Of a DNA stretch of 48,192 bases, positions 36,425-43,639 are shown piece after piece (position 1 is the stretch's first letter; every line of letters starts with the position of its first letter). The notes beneath the pieces are model-generated. The model was given only the letters and a program-made list of their open reading frames with translations, did no database searches and had not been told where the DNA came from. The stretch covers positions 1 to 48,192 of the forward strand of contig SHBR01000010.1 of the NCBI GenBank assembly GCA_004212795.1, given 5' to 3'. Position numbers and translations under genes: made by a program. The DNA comes from Candidatus Thioglobus sp. GTDB lineage: Bacteria; Pseudomonadota; Gammaproteobacteria; Arenicellales; UBA868.

Positions 36425-37118
36425 CGGGCTCACAGAATCGATAGCCAATCCCGGGTAGTGTTTGCAAATAGGCTGAGTCAAACGGTTTATCGATGACTTT
36501 GCGAAGGTTATACATGTGGCTTCGAAGTGTGTCGCTGTCTGGCAGCATATCCCCCCAAATCTCTCTTTCAATATCTTGTCTGGATACAACCGATGGCGAC
36601 CGCTCCATCAGGATTTTGAGCAGCTTAAAGCCAATGGGCGAAAGCACCAATTCCTGACCATCTCGCGTCACTACCAAAGACTGCTGATCAAACTCAATCC
36701 CGCCGACCTGCAAGGAATCCGTGGTCGAAGGTGAGGCATGGCCCCGCTTGATCAGAACACGAACTCTGGCCTCTAACTCTTGTATCTCAAAAGGCTTAAC
36801 CAAATAGTCGTCGGCGCCGATCTCAAATCCTTTCAACTTGTCTTCCAGCGTGTCTCGAGCGGTTAGCATTAATACCGGCGTGGTCTTTCCCATCTTGTCC
36901 CGAAGTTCGCGACAAACCGAAAGCCCGTCCTTTCGTGGAAGCATTAAATCCAGGATGATTGCGTCGTACTCGTTTTGCGAACAAAGATTGATGCCGACTT
37001 CGCCATCGGGCGCATAGTCAAGTTCGTAGCCCTCGCCTTCCATGTAGTCGTAGACCAATTCCGCAATATCCTGATGGTCTTCAACCAACAATACGCTTCC
37101 CTTGCTTTGCACTTCCAT
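36411..37118 (-). CDS. OmpR-family response regulator
   Basis: The 235-residue protein has a receiver domain with the acidic pair in VEDHQD, phosphoacceptor Asp57 (LDLMLP), Thr86 in LTARD and Lys108 (VKPF), then a winged-helix DNA-binding domain ending YNLRKVIDKPF and LPGIGYRF. GGAAAGG lies 7-13 bases ahead of the ATG. It is the first gene of the run leading to the desaturase, methyltransferases and cryptochrome, so it most likely controls its own operon. Confidence 0.95.
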   Translation of the reverse strand: MEVQSKGSVLLVEDHQDIAELVYDYMEGEGYELDYAPDGEVGINLCSQNEYDAIILDLMLPRKDGLSVCRELRDKMGKTTPVLMLTARDTLEDKLKGFEIGADDYLVKPFEIQELEARVRVLIKRGHASPSTTDSLQVGGIEFDQQSLVVTRDGQELVLSPIGFKLLKILMERSPSVVSRQDIEREIWGDMLPDSDTLRSHMYNLRKVIDKPFDSAYLQTLPGIGYRFCEPDAAH

Positions 37119-37182
37119 ATGGATACCTTTCCGTTAAAAATCTAGCTCTATTGTCAACTTCAAGAGTCAATCAAGCGTGAAT

Positions 37183-37959
37183 CTACACGTGTTTACGCGG
37201 TGGCAGCGGAATTAGGGCGCTCGTTTTCTTCATATAACTTTCATATCCAGGTCGACGTGACGATATTCCGTCCTCCATCCTTGAAATACCCGTAAATCGC
37301 AAAATAGACCAGGTCATCAAAAGCGGTGCAAACAGGGTCCAAGCGCCGCCATTCGCCGCTGCCAGACCGAAAATAGCCCAAACCATGCACAACTCGCCAA
37401 AATAATTAGGGTGACGACTATATCGCCATACGCCAGTCGAAAGCACTCCGGTTCCATCATCTGCCTTTGAGAACGCGGAGAGTTGACGATCTGCGGTCAC
37501 CTGTAACAAGAAGCCCAAAAACCACACCGCAATAAATAAACTCCCTAAGATCGACGCATTTTGAAATCCCGTTACGGCGTAAGCCAGTGGCATCGCTAAC
37601 GCAAACCCCATCAGTCCCTGCATTAAGAAAATACCAGGCAAACTTTTTATCGCAAACCCCTTGCCCCACCGGTTTCGGATGTCAGTGTATCGACGGTCCT
37701 CACCCGCTCGGTGAGTTCGCCGAATGACGGCCAGCGAAAGACGGCTCGCAGAAACAATGAGGAGGCCCAAAAAACCTACGGATGTTGCAGGTAGCGGCCA
37801 TGAATCCAGTGCGTAAATCACCGCGCTACCCGCGCTGAACCACGGCCAAAACACATCAGCGATTCCCACGTCTGTGCGGACAACGCTGATAGACCAAGCG
37901 ACAACGGAAAGCGCCAGACACCAGGCAGCGGATTCAACTAATAAATTCAATGAGATCAT
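37183..37959 (-). CDS. DUF1295 membrane protein (steroid 5-alpha-reductase-like)
   Basis: The ATG at 37959 gives 258 residues with about six membrane segments; upstream in-frame codons would overlap the divergent photolyase promoter. DVGIADVFWPW, RRTHRAGEDRRYTDIR and GVWRYSRHPNYFGELCMVW are the DUF1295 hallmarks; the last resembles the NADPH-binding C-terminus of steroid 5-alpha reductases and isoprenylcysteine methyltransferases. It ends 64 bases before the response regulator start and may be the first gene of the lipid operon. The substrate is unknown. Confidence 0.9.
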   Translation of the reverse strand: MISLNLLVESAAWCLALSVVAWSISVVRTDVGIADVFWPWFSAGSAVIYALDSWPLPATSVGFLGLLIVSASRLSLAVIRRTHRAGEDRRYTDIRNRWGKGFAIKSLPGIFLMQGLMGFALAMPLAYAVTGFQNASILGSLFIAVWFLGFLLQVTADRQLSAFSKADDGTGVLSTGVWRYSRHPNYFGELCMVWAIFGLAAANGGAWTLFAPLLMTWSILRFTGISRMEDGISSRRPGYESYMKKTSALIPLPPRKHV

Positions 37960-38031
37960 ATTTATATGGTGTATCTTTTCATTGCCGCTGTGAATGGACG
38001 GTAACACGACATAAATTTTCGCCGCCGCCGC

Positions 38032-38037
38032 TAAAAT
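38032..38037 (+). promoter_or_regulatory. Possible -10 box of the photolyase gene
   Basis: TAAAAT matches the -10 consensus at five of six positions and lies about 28 bases ahead of the photolyase ATG, in the 105-base divergent region shared with DUF1295. No good -35 box is found 16-18 bases upstream, so an activator or another sigma factor may be needed. Confidence 0.3.
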
Positions 38038-38064
38038 ATACATCTTTAATCTTCCGGTACCGTC

Positions 38065-39492
38065 ATGAAATCTCCCGTTATCGTGTGGTTGCGACAAGAG
38101 TTGAGACTGAACGATCACCCCGCACTAGAAGCTGCGGGCGGGAACGGCCGTCCTGTTATTCTTTGTTTTATCCGAAATACGGCAACACACCGTTCCTGGC
38201 TGCCGGGTGCCGCCAGTTGCTGGTGGCTTCATCATAGTCTGCATGAGATTAGCCAAAAAGTTCAAAATGCGGGTGGGGAAATCGTGCTCCGAAGCGGTAA
38301 TCCCGCCGAAGAAATAACCAAAATTTCGATAGAAAGCGGGGCCTCTGCCGTCTACTGGACGAATGCCATCGAACCGTCAGATCGTAAAGACGAATTATTG
38401 TTGCGCGCTGAGTTGGAAAAAAACGCGATCGGCTCGGAAGGTTTTGAAGGCAATTTACTTTTTGATCCCTCTGAGATTAAAAGCCAGAGCGGCACACCTT
38501 TTCGGGTGTTCACCCCTTTTTGGAAAAATTGCCTTAAAACCCGGGCCAAAATGCGGACCGTTCAAAAGTCGTCGATGCCCGTATTCTCTCAAACCTCTTT
38601 GGAGAGTGAATCCCTTGACTCATGGAATTTACTCCCAAAACGACCCGACTGGGCGCAACGGTTCAACTCGGTATGGCAACCTGGCGAAGACGGCGGGCAA
38701 GCGGCGCTTTCCAGCTTTGTTAATCGTGCTCCTGATTATGAACAGGATCGCAACTACCCTGCGAAAGATAACACCTCACGTCTATCGCCTTATCTTCATT
38801 TTGGAAACATCAGCGCCGCTCAGGCTTTTTCAGCAACCGATCAACAGAATCTCTCCAACGAAGGGGCATTATCCTTTCAGCGCGAGCTTGGGTGGCGCGA
38901 ATTCTGCGCACATCTTTTAATTCATTTCCCTCAAATGCCTGAGAAAAGCTTCAGGCCAGAGTTTTCAAAGTTCCCGTGGATCGAAGATCACGATGCGCTA
39001 GTGGCTTGGCAAAAAGGATGTACCGGCTTTCCAATCGTTGACGCCGGCATGCGCCAACTCTGGCAAACCGGATGGATGCACAATCGGGTGCGAATGGTCG
39101 CTGCATCCGTGCTTGTCAAACATCTTCTTGTTCACTGGAAACACGGGCAGCAATGGTTCTGGGACACATTAGTGGACGCTGATCTGGCGAGCAATTCGGC
39201 GGGATGGCAGTGGGTGGCAGGCTGTGGCGCAGATGCGGCGCCCTATTTCCGTGTTTTCAATCCGGTGCTTCAGGGGCAGAAATTCGACCCCGACGGAAAT
39301 TACATCAAGCAGTGGGTACCCGAACTCATGGATTTGCCAAAAAAATATTTGCACGCCCCGTGGCTGGCTCCAACGGAGGTGCTTAAAAACGCAAACCTCG
39401 AGATTGGCAAAGATTACCCAGCGCCACTGGTTGAGCCTGATGTCGGTCGAAAACGAGCGCTTAACGCTCTTGCACAATTAAAGAAGTTATAG
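38065..39492 (+). CDS. phrB: Class I cryptochrome/DNA photolyase
   Basis: The 475-residue protein begins VIVWLRQELRLNDHPALEAA, the N-terminal antenna-binding domain (usual form WFRRDLR), and continues RLSPYLHFGNISA and FQRELGWREFCAHLL. WMHNRVRMVAASVLVKHLLVHW and WQWVAGCGADAAPYFRVFNP make the FAD and lesion pocket. The conserved WRE, HNR and W(Q/A)GCG elements fit a class I CPD photolyase. It uses light to split UV pyrimidine dimers. It is divergent from the DUF1295/lipid operon. Confidence 0.94.
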   Translation: MKSPVIVWLRQELRLNDHPALEAAGGNGRPVILCFIRNTATHRSWLPGAASCWWLHHSLHEISQKVQNAGGEIVLRSGNPAEEITKISIESGASAVYWTNAIEPSDRKDELLLRAELEKNAIGSEGFEGNLLFDPSEIKSQSGTPFRVFTPFWKNCLKTRAKMRTVQKSSMPVFSQTSLESESLDSWNLLPKRPDWAQRFNSVWQPGEDGGQAALSSFVNRAPDYEQDRNYPAKDNTSRLSPYLHFGNISAAQAFSATDQQNLSNEGALSFQRELGWREFCAHLLIHFPQMPEKSFRPEFSKFPWIEDHDALVAWQKGCTGFPIVDAGMRQLWQTGWMHNRVRMVAASVLVKHLLVHWKHGQQWFWDTLVDADLASNSAGWQWVAGCGADAAPYFRVFNPVLQGQKFDPDGNYIKQWVPELMDLPKKYLHAPWLAPTEVLKNANLEIGKDYPAPLVEPDVGRKRALNALAQLKKL

Positions 39493-39502
39493 GCCGACTC
39501 GA

Positions 39503-39751
39503 TTAAGACGGGGCAATCCATTCGACGAGATAGTAGATCATCTGACCCTCTGACGATTTAGACGGCCCCAACACCTTGGCAGGAAACAATCGTTGTGCGG
39601 GTCTGGCACCCGCTCTGGCCTCTTTTTCGGTTGCGACAATCTGCACACAATTTTCGGGGTAGCGTTTACGGTTTCGCCCGGGCATATGAATAATTGCCCA
39701 ATGCTCACTTGAGACGTCTGTTTGAGCATCAGGGGGCACAAATCCGCGCAT
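39503..39751 (-). CDS. Small uncharacterised protein
   Basis: The 82-residue frame starts at an ATG behind an excellent ribosome site, GGAGGT 6 bases upstream, and does not overlap other genes. I do not recognise a family. The sequence HWAIIHMPGRNRKRYPENCVQIV and VLGPSKSSEGQMIYYLVEW looks like a folded soluble domain, not a shadow frame. It ends 10 bases from the convergent photolyase gene and lies 38 bases downstream of the spermidine-synthase-like gene. Confidence 0.65.
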   Translation of the reverse strand: MRGFVPPDAQTDVSSEHWAIIHMPGRNRKRYPENCVQIVATEKEARAGARPAQRLFPAKVLGPSKSSEGQMIYYLVEWIAPS

Positions 39752-39789
39752 CTGTCACCTCCATTCAACAGGGTTTTTATGCAACGTTG

Positions 39790-40599
39790 CTAAACGCGTA
39801 GTCGTCGCGCCTGGTATCGCAACTGTCCTTTTTCCAGCGCTGTTGAAAGCACCGGCGTTTCGGATAAATGTCGCCTTAGATCAACGCTGTGCATTGACTC
39901 CGGCATCAGTATGGCAATTACGTTCTCGGTTGTGGGCGATCGTAGCTCAAAACCGTTTTTAAATCGACCGCCATTCCAGAGACGCTTAGACACTGCCGAC
40001 TCTTTTAGCTCTGCGAAATCAGCAAAATTTATTGACAGCAAACCCTCGGGCATTAAGCATTGTTCAAGTCTTAATAACCAGGGTCCGGAACACTTTACCG
40101 CTCGATGCGGAATCCCGGCCGCACCTGAAAAAAGATCATCAATGATCAGATCAAATTTTGGACCTCGATAACCGACAATAAATTCTTCAGCACTCTCTTG
40201 GAAAATCTTCACCCGATCGGTATCAACCCCAAAATGCAACCCAGCAAGCTCGATATGAACGGGGTCAATCTCTACTGCCGTAATTTGTACAAACGGGAAA
40301 AGGGTCTGCAACTGCCGCACAACCGTGCCCGCACCCAATCCGAGGACGAGAACACGCTTGGGATTCGGATCAGGTCGAAAAAATAGGCCCAGCCAAAGAA
40401 GATCCCAAACGCTACCGGTGATCAGTCGCCGCGGATTAAACTGACTATGAAGTACGCCGTCGGTGTAAAGACGACGAGTCGAACCCGCGGCTCGGATCTC
40501 GTAAAGACAGCGACCTACTTTCTTCCGGTAAAGAACAGCAATAATTTTTATCCTCGTGCCAAATCGTACTTGAACTTGAAAAAAGGATGACCCACGCAT
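39790..40599 (-). CDS. Spermidine-synthase-like SAM-fold protein
   Basis: The ATG at 40599 avoids overlap with the preceding gene. The 269-residue protein has VLVLGLGAGTVVRQLQTLFP and ITAVEIDPVHIELA (the nucleotide-binding half), DRVKIFQESAEEFI and FDLIIDDLFSG, the pattern of spermidine synthase-like proteins. The N-terminal half (YTDGVLHSQFNPRRL) is shorter than in true spermidine synthases, so it may be a methyltransferase or an orphan polyamine enzyme. No speD or other polyamine gene is nearby. Confidence 0.75.
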   Translation of the reverse strand: MRGSSFFQVQVRFGTRIKIIAVLYRKKVGRCLYEIRAAGSTRRLYTDGVLHSQFNPRRLITGSVWDLLWLGLFFRPDPNPKRVLVLGLGAGTVVRQLQTLFPFVQITAVEIDPVHIELAGLHFGVDTDRVKIFQESAEEFIVGYRGPKFDLIIDDLFSGAAGIPHRAVKCSGPWLLRLEQCLMPEGLLSINFADFAELKESAVSKRLWNGGRFKNGFELRSPTTENVIAILMPESMHSVDLRRHLSETPVLSTALEKGQLRYQARRLRV

Positions 40600-40612
40600 T
40601 ACCGCAGCCGCC

Positions 40613-41503
40613 TTAGTTGCAAATCGCGTCCAGTTCGTGATTCTGCGAAACGTTGGCAAACGTGTGCGAACAGCTCACGACGTTACTACAAGCGACATCC
40701 ATGACGCCATCGACATTGACCACATTGATCAATGTGCCCGATGTAATTTTAAAAATCTGGCTCGCCCCAGCGGACAGAACAACATTTCCCGAAGGAGAAA
40801 TCGCGCAGTCTCCGAACAGGACATTTGCCTTGATGGTAAAGGTAGCGACTGTTTTTTGTTCCGGTTCCGGAACCGCCGAGAAACTTATCTCAACTTTCTG
40901 GTCTGCTGTAATTTCCGAGAGGCGATAAACATGCGAGGCTGTCAGGGTCATCGCCTGTCCATTAATTTTAACGTCGCTAACCTCATAGCCCTGATTAGGG
41001 ACGAGAGAGAAATCGAGACTGTTGAAAGCGCTAATATTAAACCGGTCATCCTGTCCTGTACGTTCATCAGGCGAGTCAATTATCGGCTCAAAAAACCCCC
41101 CTTCTGAAGCAACGAAGCGAACGTCAAAACAGCCGTCAAAGAGATGAATTCCGGCAGATGAATTTACGTTCTCATGCACTCCGGGCAACTGCTTGTAGAC
41201 TTTTCCCTGACTATCACCACTCTGGCACTTGCCGTTACTGGTTCGGGATATTTCTCCGGAGAAGCCGCTTTGCCTTAACCGTGCCACCGCATCCTCAAAA
41301 AGCAGATCTTTGACCTCAGGAATTACAAAACGACTTGTTTGCTCTTCTGCGTCAAGCGTCTGGGCGACGCTTGACGAGGTCGATGAGGAACGATCCGAGC
41401 ATGCTGAAACTGCGAAGATAAGCCCTAACCCACACAGAAAAAAGATCTTTGGTACGGATCGATTATGAAAATATTTTTCGCGCCACCGGTGTTCAAAAAA
41501 CAT
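40613..41503 (-). CDS. Lipoprotein with PASTA-like domain and C-terminal beta domains
   Basis: The ATG at 41503 gives a signal with a lipobox-like cut before Cys at about residue 35 (FAVSAC), then a Ser-rich linker. FVIPEVKDLLFEDAVARLRQSGFSG is a PASTA-like domain, a fold usually found in peptidoglycan-binding kinases and penicillin-binding proteins. Two beta-rich modules follow (FVASEGGFFEPIIDS and FTIKANVLFGDCAISPSGN), similar to bacterial repeat domains, ending in cysteine-rich CSNVVSCSHTF. It should sit in the envelope; the function is unknown. The upstream region is very AT-rich. Confidence 0.7.
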   Translation of the reverse strand: MFFEHRWREKYFHNRSVPKIFFLCGLGLIFAVSACSDRSSSTSSSVAQTLDAEEQTSRFVIPEVKDLLFEDAVARLRQSGFSGEISRTSNGKCQSGDSQGKVYKQLPGVHENVNSSAGIHLFDGCFDVRFVASEGGFFEPIIDSPDERTGQDDRFNISAFNSLDFSLVPNQGYEVSDVKINGQAMTLTASHVYRLSEITADQKVEISFSAVPEPEQKTVATFTIKANVLFGDCAISPSGNVVLSAGASQIFKITSGTLINVVNVDGVMDVACSNVVSCSHTFANVSQNHELDAICN

Positions 41504-41582
41504 ATGCAAAATTTTTAAAAATTCGGCAATCGACTATATCAATTAATTTAAATTATTCGAACATTTTTATAAGTATCTGTTT
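41504..41582 (-). promoter_or_regulatory. AT-rich leader/promoter region of the lipoprotein gene
   Basis: Nearly all bases here are A or T, unlike the rest of the window. It includes a perfect 14-base palindrome AATTTTTAAAAATT (41510-41523) just before the lipoprotein ATG. Several -10-like sites occur, but none stands out. The region is a likely target for nucleoid proteins. Confidence 0.4.
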
Positions 41583-41828
41583 TTATGTGTATTTTTTTAA
41601 AAATATGTCTTTGACTTTTACAAGATCGAGAAAATAGCGGCAAATTTCATGATCGCCCAAAAACAACACCGGCACCTTGTCGTCAAATTTTTCGGCCCAA
41701 TCTGGATCTTCGTCGACATTTCTAACCTCTAAAGCGAACGGATGGTCATTTTGAAGCGAACTTAAATGGGTCTGCATGTCTTCGCAGAGATGACAGCCCG
41801 CGCGGGTATACAAGATGAATGTAATCAC
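41583..41828 (-). CDS. Glutaredoxin-family protein (DUF836-like)
   Basis: The 81-residue protein has ITFILYTRAGCHLCEDM, a CHLC redox pair at Cys12 and Cys15, then NVDEDPDWAEKF and VPVLFLGDHEI with the cis-proline. This matches the small glutaredoxin-like DUF836 group. The start is GTG behind a strong AAGGAGG, 5 bases upstream. It is cytoplasmic and divergent from the LysE-type gene. Its redox partner is unknown. Confidence 0.87.
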   Translation of the reverse strand: MITFILYTRAGCHLCEDMQTHLSSLQNDHPFALEVRNVDEDPDWAEKFDDKVPVLFLGDHEICRYFLDLVKVKDIFLKKYT

Positions 41829-41904
41829 AGATTCCTCCTTTCAACCCCTAACATTTAATCACGTAAACGCTTACTCTAGAGTTTTGCAGTCGAAGAATGT
41901 ATTT

Positions 41905-42513
41905 ATGCCACTCACATTATGGCTGTCGATGACGCTGATCTGTATCTTCGGCGCCATTTCACCAGGGCCAAGCCTCGCGGTCGTTGTGCGAAATACCCTT
42001 TCGGGTGGTCGACTAGATGGCGTGATCACTGGCGTCAGTCATGGCTTCGGAATCGTGATCTGGGCTGGACTGACCGCAGCCGGAATCGGACTTTTAATCC
42101 AACAAACGCCAGCACTATTTGATGCCTTGCGTTTTGGTGGCGCAGCACTTCTAATCTATTTTGGCATTCGCAGCCTGCGAAGCCAGGCCGGCGTGAAAGA
42201 TCTGCTGAATACTGATCAAAGTCTCCCTAGAACTTCACCCGCCCGAGACGGGTTTCTCATTGCCATAGCCAATCCGAAGATTGCGCTGTTTTTTCTCGCA
42301 TTGTTTAGTCAATTCGTTCGATCTGAAGCAGGTATGGCCGAAAAATTTATCATGGCACTCACTGCAGGTGTAGTTGATGCGCTTTGGTACATCATTGTCG
42401 CGCTTGTCTTATCCCACTCGCTGGTTATCGATCGTCTTCGGGCTAAAGCCCGTCTGCTTGACCGTCTTTTTGGCGTCATCCTGATCGGTCTTGCGGTTAC
42501 GGTCATCGTTTAA
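41905..42513 (+). CDS. LysE/RhtB-family amino acid exporter
   Basis: The ATG at 41905 gives the correct N-terminus for the family: LWLSMTLICIFGAISPGPSLAVVVRNTLSGGR, where ISPGPS is the LysE/RhtB signature. The 202-residue protein has about six membrane segments, and GVSHGFGIVIWAG and AIANPKIALFFLALFSQF match the group. It exports amino acids or derivatives driven by the proton gradient; the substrate is unknown. Upstream codons in frame would overlap the glutaredoxin gene. Confidence 0.9.
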   Translation: MPLTLWLSMTLICIFGAISPGPSLAVVVRNTLSGGRLDGVITGVSHGFGIVIWAGLTAAGIGLLIQQTPALFDALRFGGAALLIYFGIRSLRSQAGVKDLLNTDQSLPRTSPARDGFLIAIANPKIALFFLALFSQFVRSEAGMAEKFIMALTAGVVDALWYIIVALVLSHSLVIDRLRAKARLLDRLFGVILIGLAVTVIV

Positions 42514-42719
42514 TTTCATCTCGAATTATTAATGGTGCGACGCAGAAATTTCAGATTGACGCCGTTTGATCAGGTTCTTTTTATCGGCATCAAATAATAA
42601 ATATTTTCGGGTAAACCCCTTTTTAAAGTTGACATTATTATTGTTGCGATGCACCATCTATCGCCTATCTGAGGCGACTCAAGGGTACCCTACCCAGCCT
42701 CAAATCGTCGGGAGGCGGC

Positions 42720-43541
42720 ATGCAGATAAAAGACAAGGTCGGCATTGTAACGGGCGCGGCGAGCGGCATTGGCCGGGCCACTGCGTTTGAATTGATCAAC
42801 CAAGGCGTAAAAGGCATCGCACTGGTTGATATCAATGAGGAATCGTTAACAACACTGGCCCAGGAAATCAACATTGATGCCGGCAAAGAAGTCGCGATCG
42901 CCTGCGCAGGGGATGTTACCGACGAGACGTTTCGGGAAAGTGTTTTTGACTTGGTCACTGAGCGTTACGGCATTGCGCAAATTGTTGTCCCGGCAGCTGG
43001 TATTTTTCGTGATCGACTGGCCGTGAAAATTGATCACGAAAGTAGTGTTGCAAACATATATCCGGTCGACATATTTCGTCAGGTCTTAGAGGTCAATCTG
43101 ATTCATCCAGTCTATTGGGCAATGGAGATGATTGCCAGAATCGCCGTCGACCGGAATCAAAGAGGGCTTAAAAAATGGCGAGCCGCAGAAACTGTTCAGG
43201 GCACTATTATTTTTATTGGATCGGTTTCCTCACAGGGAAATCGAGGCCAGGTCTCTTACGCGAGCACAAAAGCAGGACTCGAAGGTGCAGCGTCAACACT
43301 GACTAAGGAAGCCATGTTTCATGGCGTACGAACGGGCGTGATTCATCCGGGTTTTGTCGATACACCCCTTCTCCAGGGCATGCCTGAGGGTTTTGTCGAA
43401 AAAAATATTCTGCCGGACACTCAGCTCGGACGCCTGATTCGACCTGAAGAAATTGCTGACGCGATCTGCTTCATGATTCGGAACTCCGCGGTCAGTGGAC
43501 AACTCTGGGCAGACGCGGGATGGCATCCCAACGCCGCTTAA
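42720..43541 (+). CDS. Short-chain dehydrogenase/reductase
   Basis: The 273-residue protein has the coenzyme motif TGAASGIG (near residue 11), IVVPAAGIF, catalytic Ser in GSVSSQGNRG and YASTK with Tyr and Lys. Asp after LVD favours NAD over NADP. GGGAGG lies 5 bases before the ATG. The substrate is unknown. The gene is alone on plus between the LysE gene (206-base gap) and the IMPDH-like gene. A TTGACA at 42629-42634 may be part of its promoter. Confidence 0.92.
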   Translation: MQIKDKVGIVTGAASGIGRATAFELINQGVKGIALVDINEESLTTLAQEINIDAGKEVAIACAGDVTDETFRESVFDLVTERYGIAQIVVPAAGIFRDRLAVKIDHESSVANIYPVDIFRQVLEVNLIHPVYWAMEMIARIAVDRNQRGLKKWRAAETVQGTIIFIGSVSSQGNRGQVSYASTKAGLEGAASTLTKEAMFHGVRTGVIHPGFVDTPLLQGMPEGFVEKNILPDTQLGRLIRPEEIADAICFMIRNSAVSGQLWADAGWHPNAA

Positions 43542-43553
43542 AGTCATGATCGC

Positions 43554-43582
43554 TTGAGAGTTACCGGCTACCGTCTTATGAT
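43554..43582 (+). promoter_or_regulatory. Sigma-70-type promoter for the IMPDH-like gene
   Basis: TTGAGA at 43554-43559 and TATGAT at 43577-43582 are spaced by 17 bases; each hexamer differs from consensus at one position. It lies 58 bases ahead of the ATG and shows that the gene is not dependent on the upstream SDR. Confidence 0.65.
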
Positions 43583-43639
43583 TTGACGTTGTTTCATCCC
43601 GCGTGTCTCAAAAGAGTCATGCCTAACCGACCTTAAATC

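Noticed and set aside
42629-42658. Sigma-70 promoter for the SDR gene
   Set aside because: TTGACA is perfect, but no acceptable -10 box lies 16-18 bases downstream.
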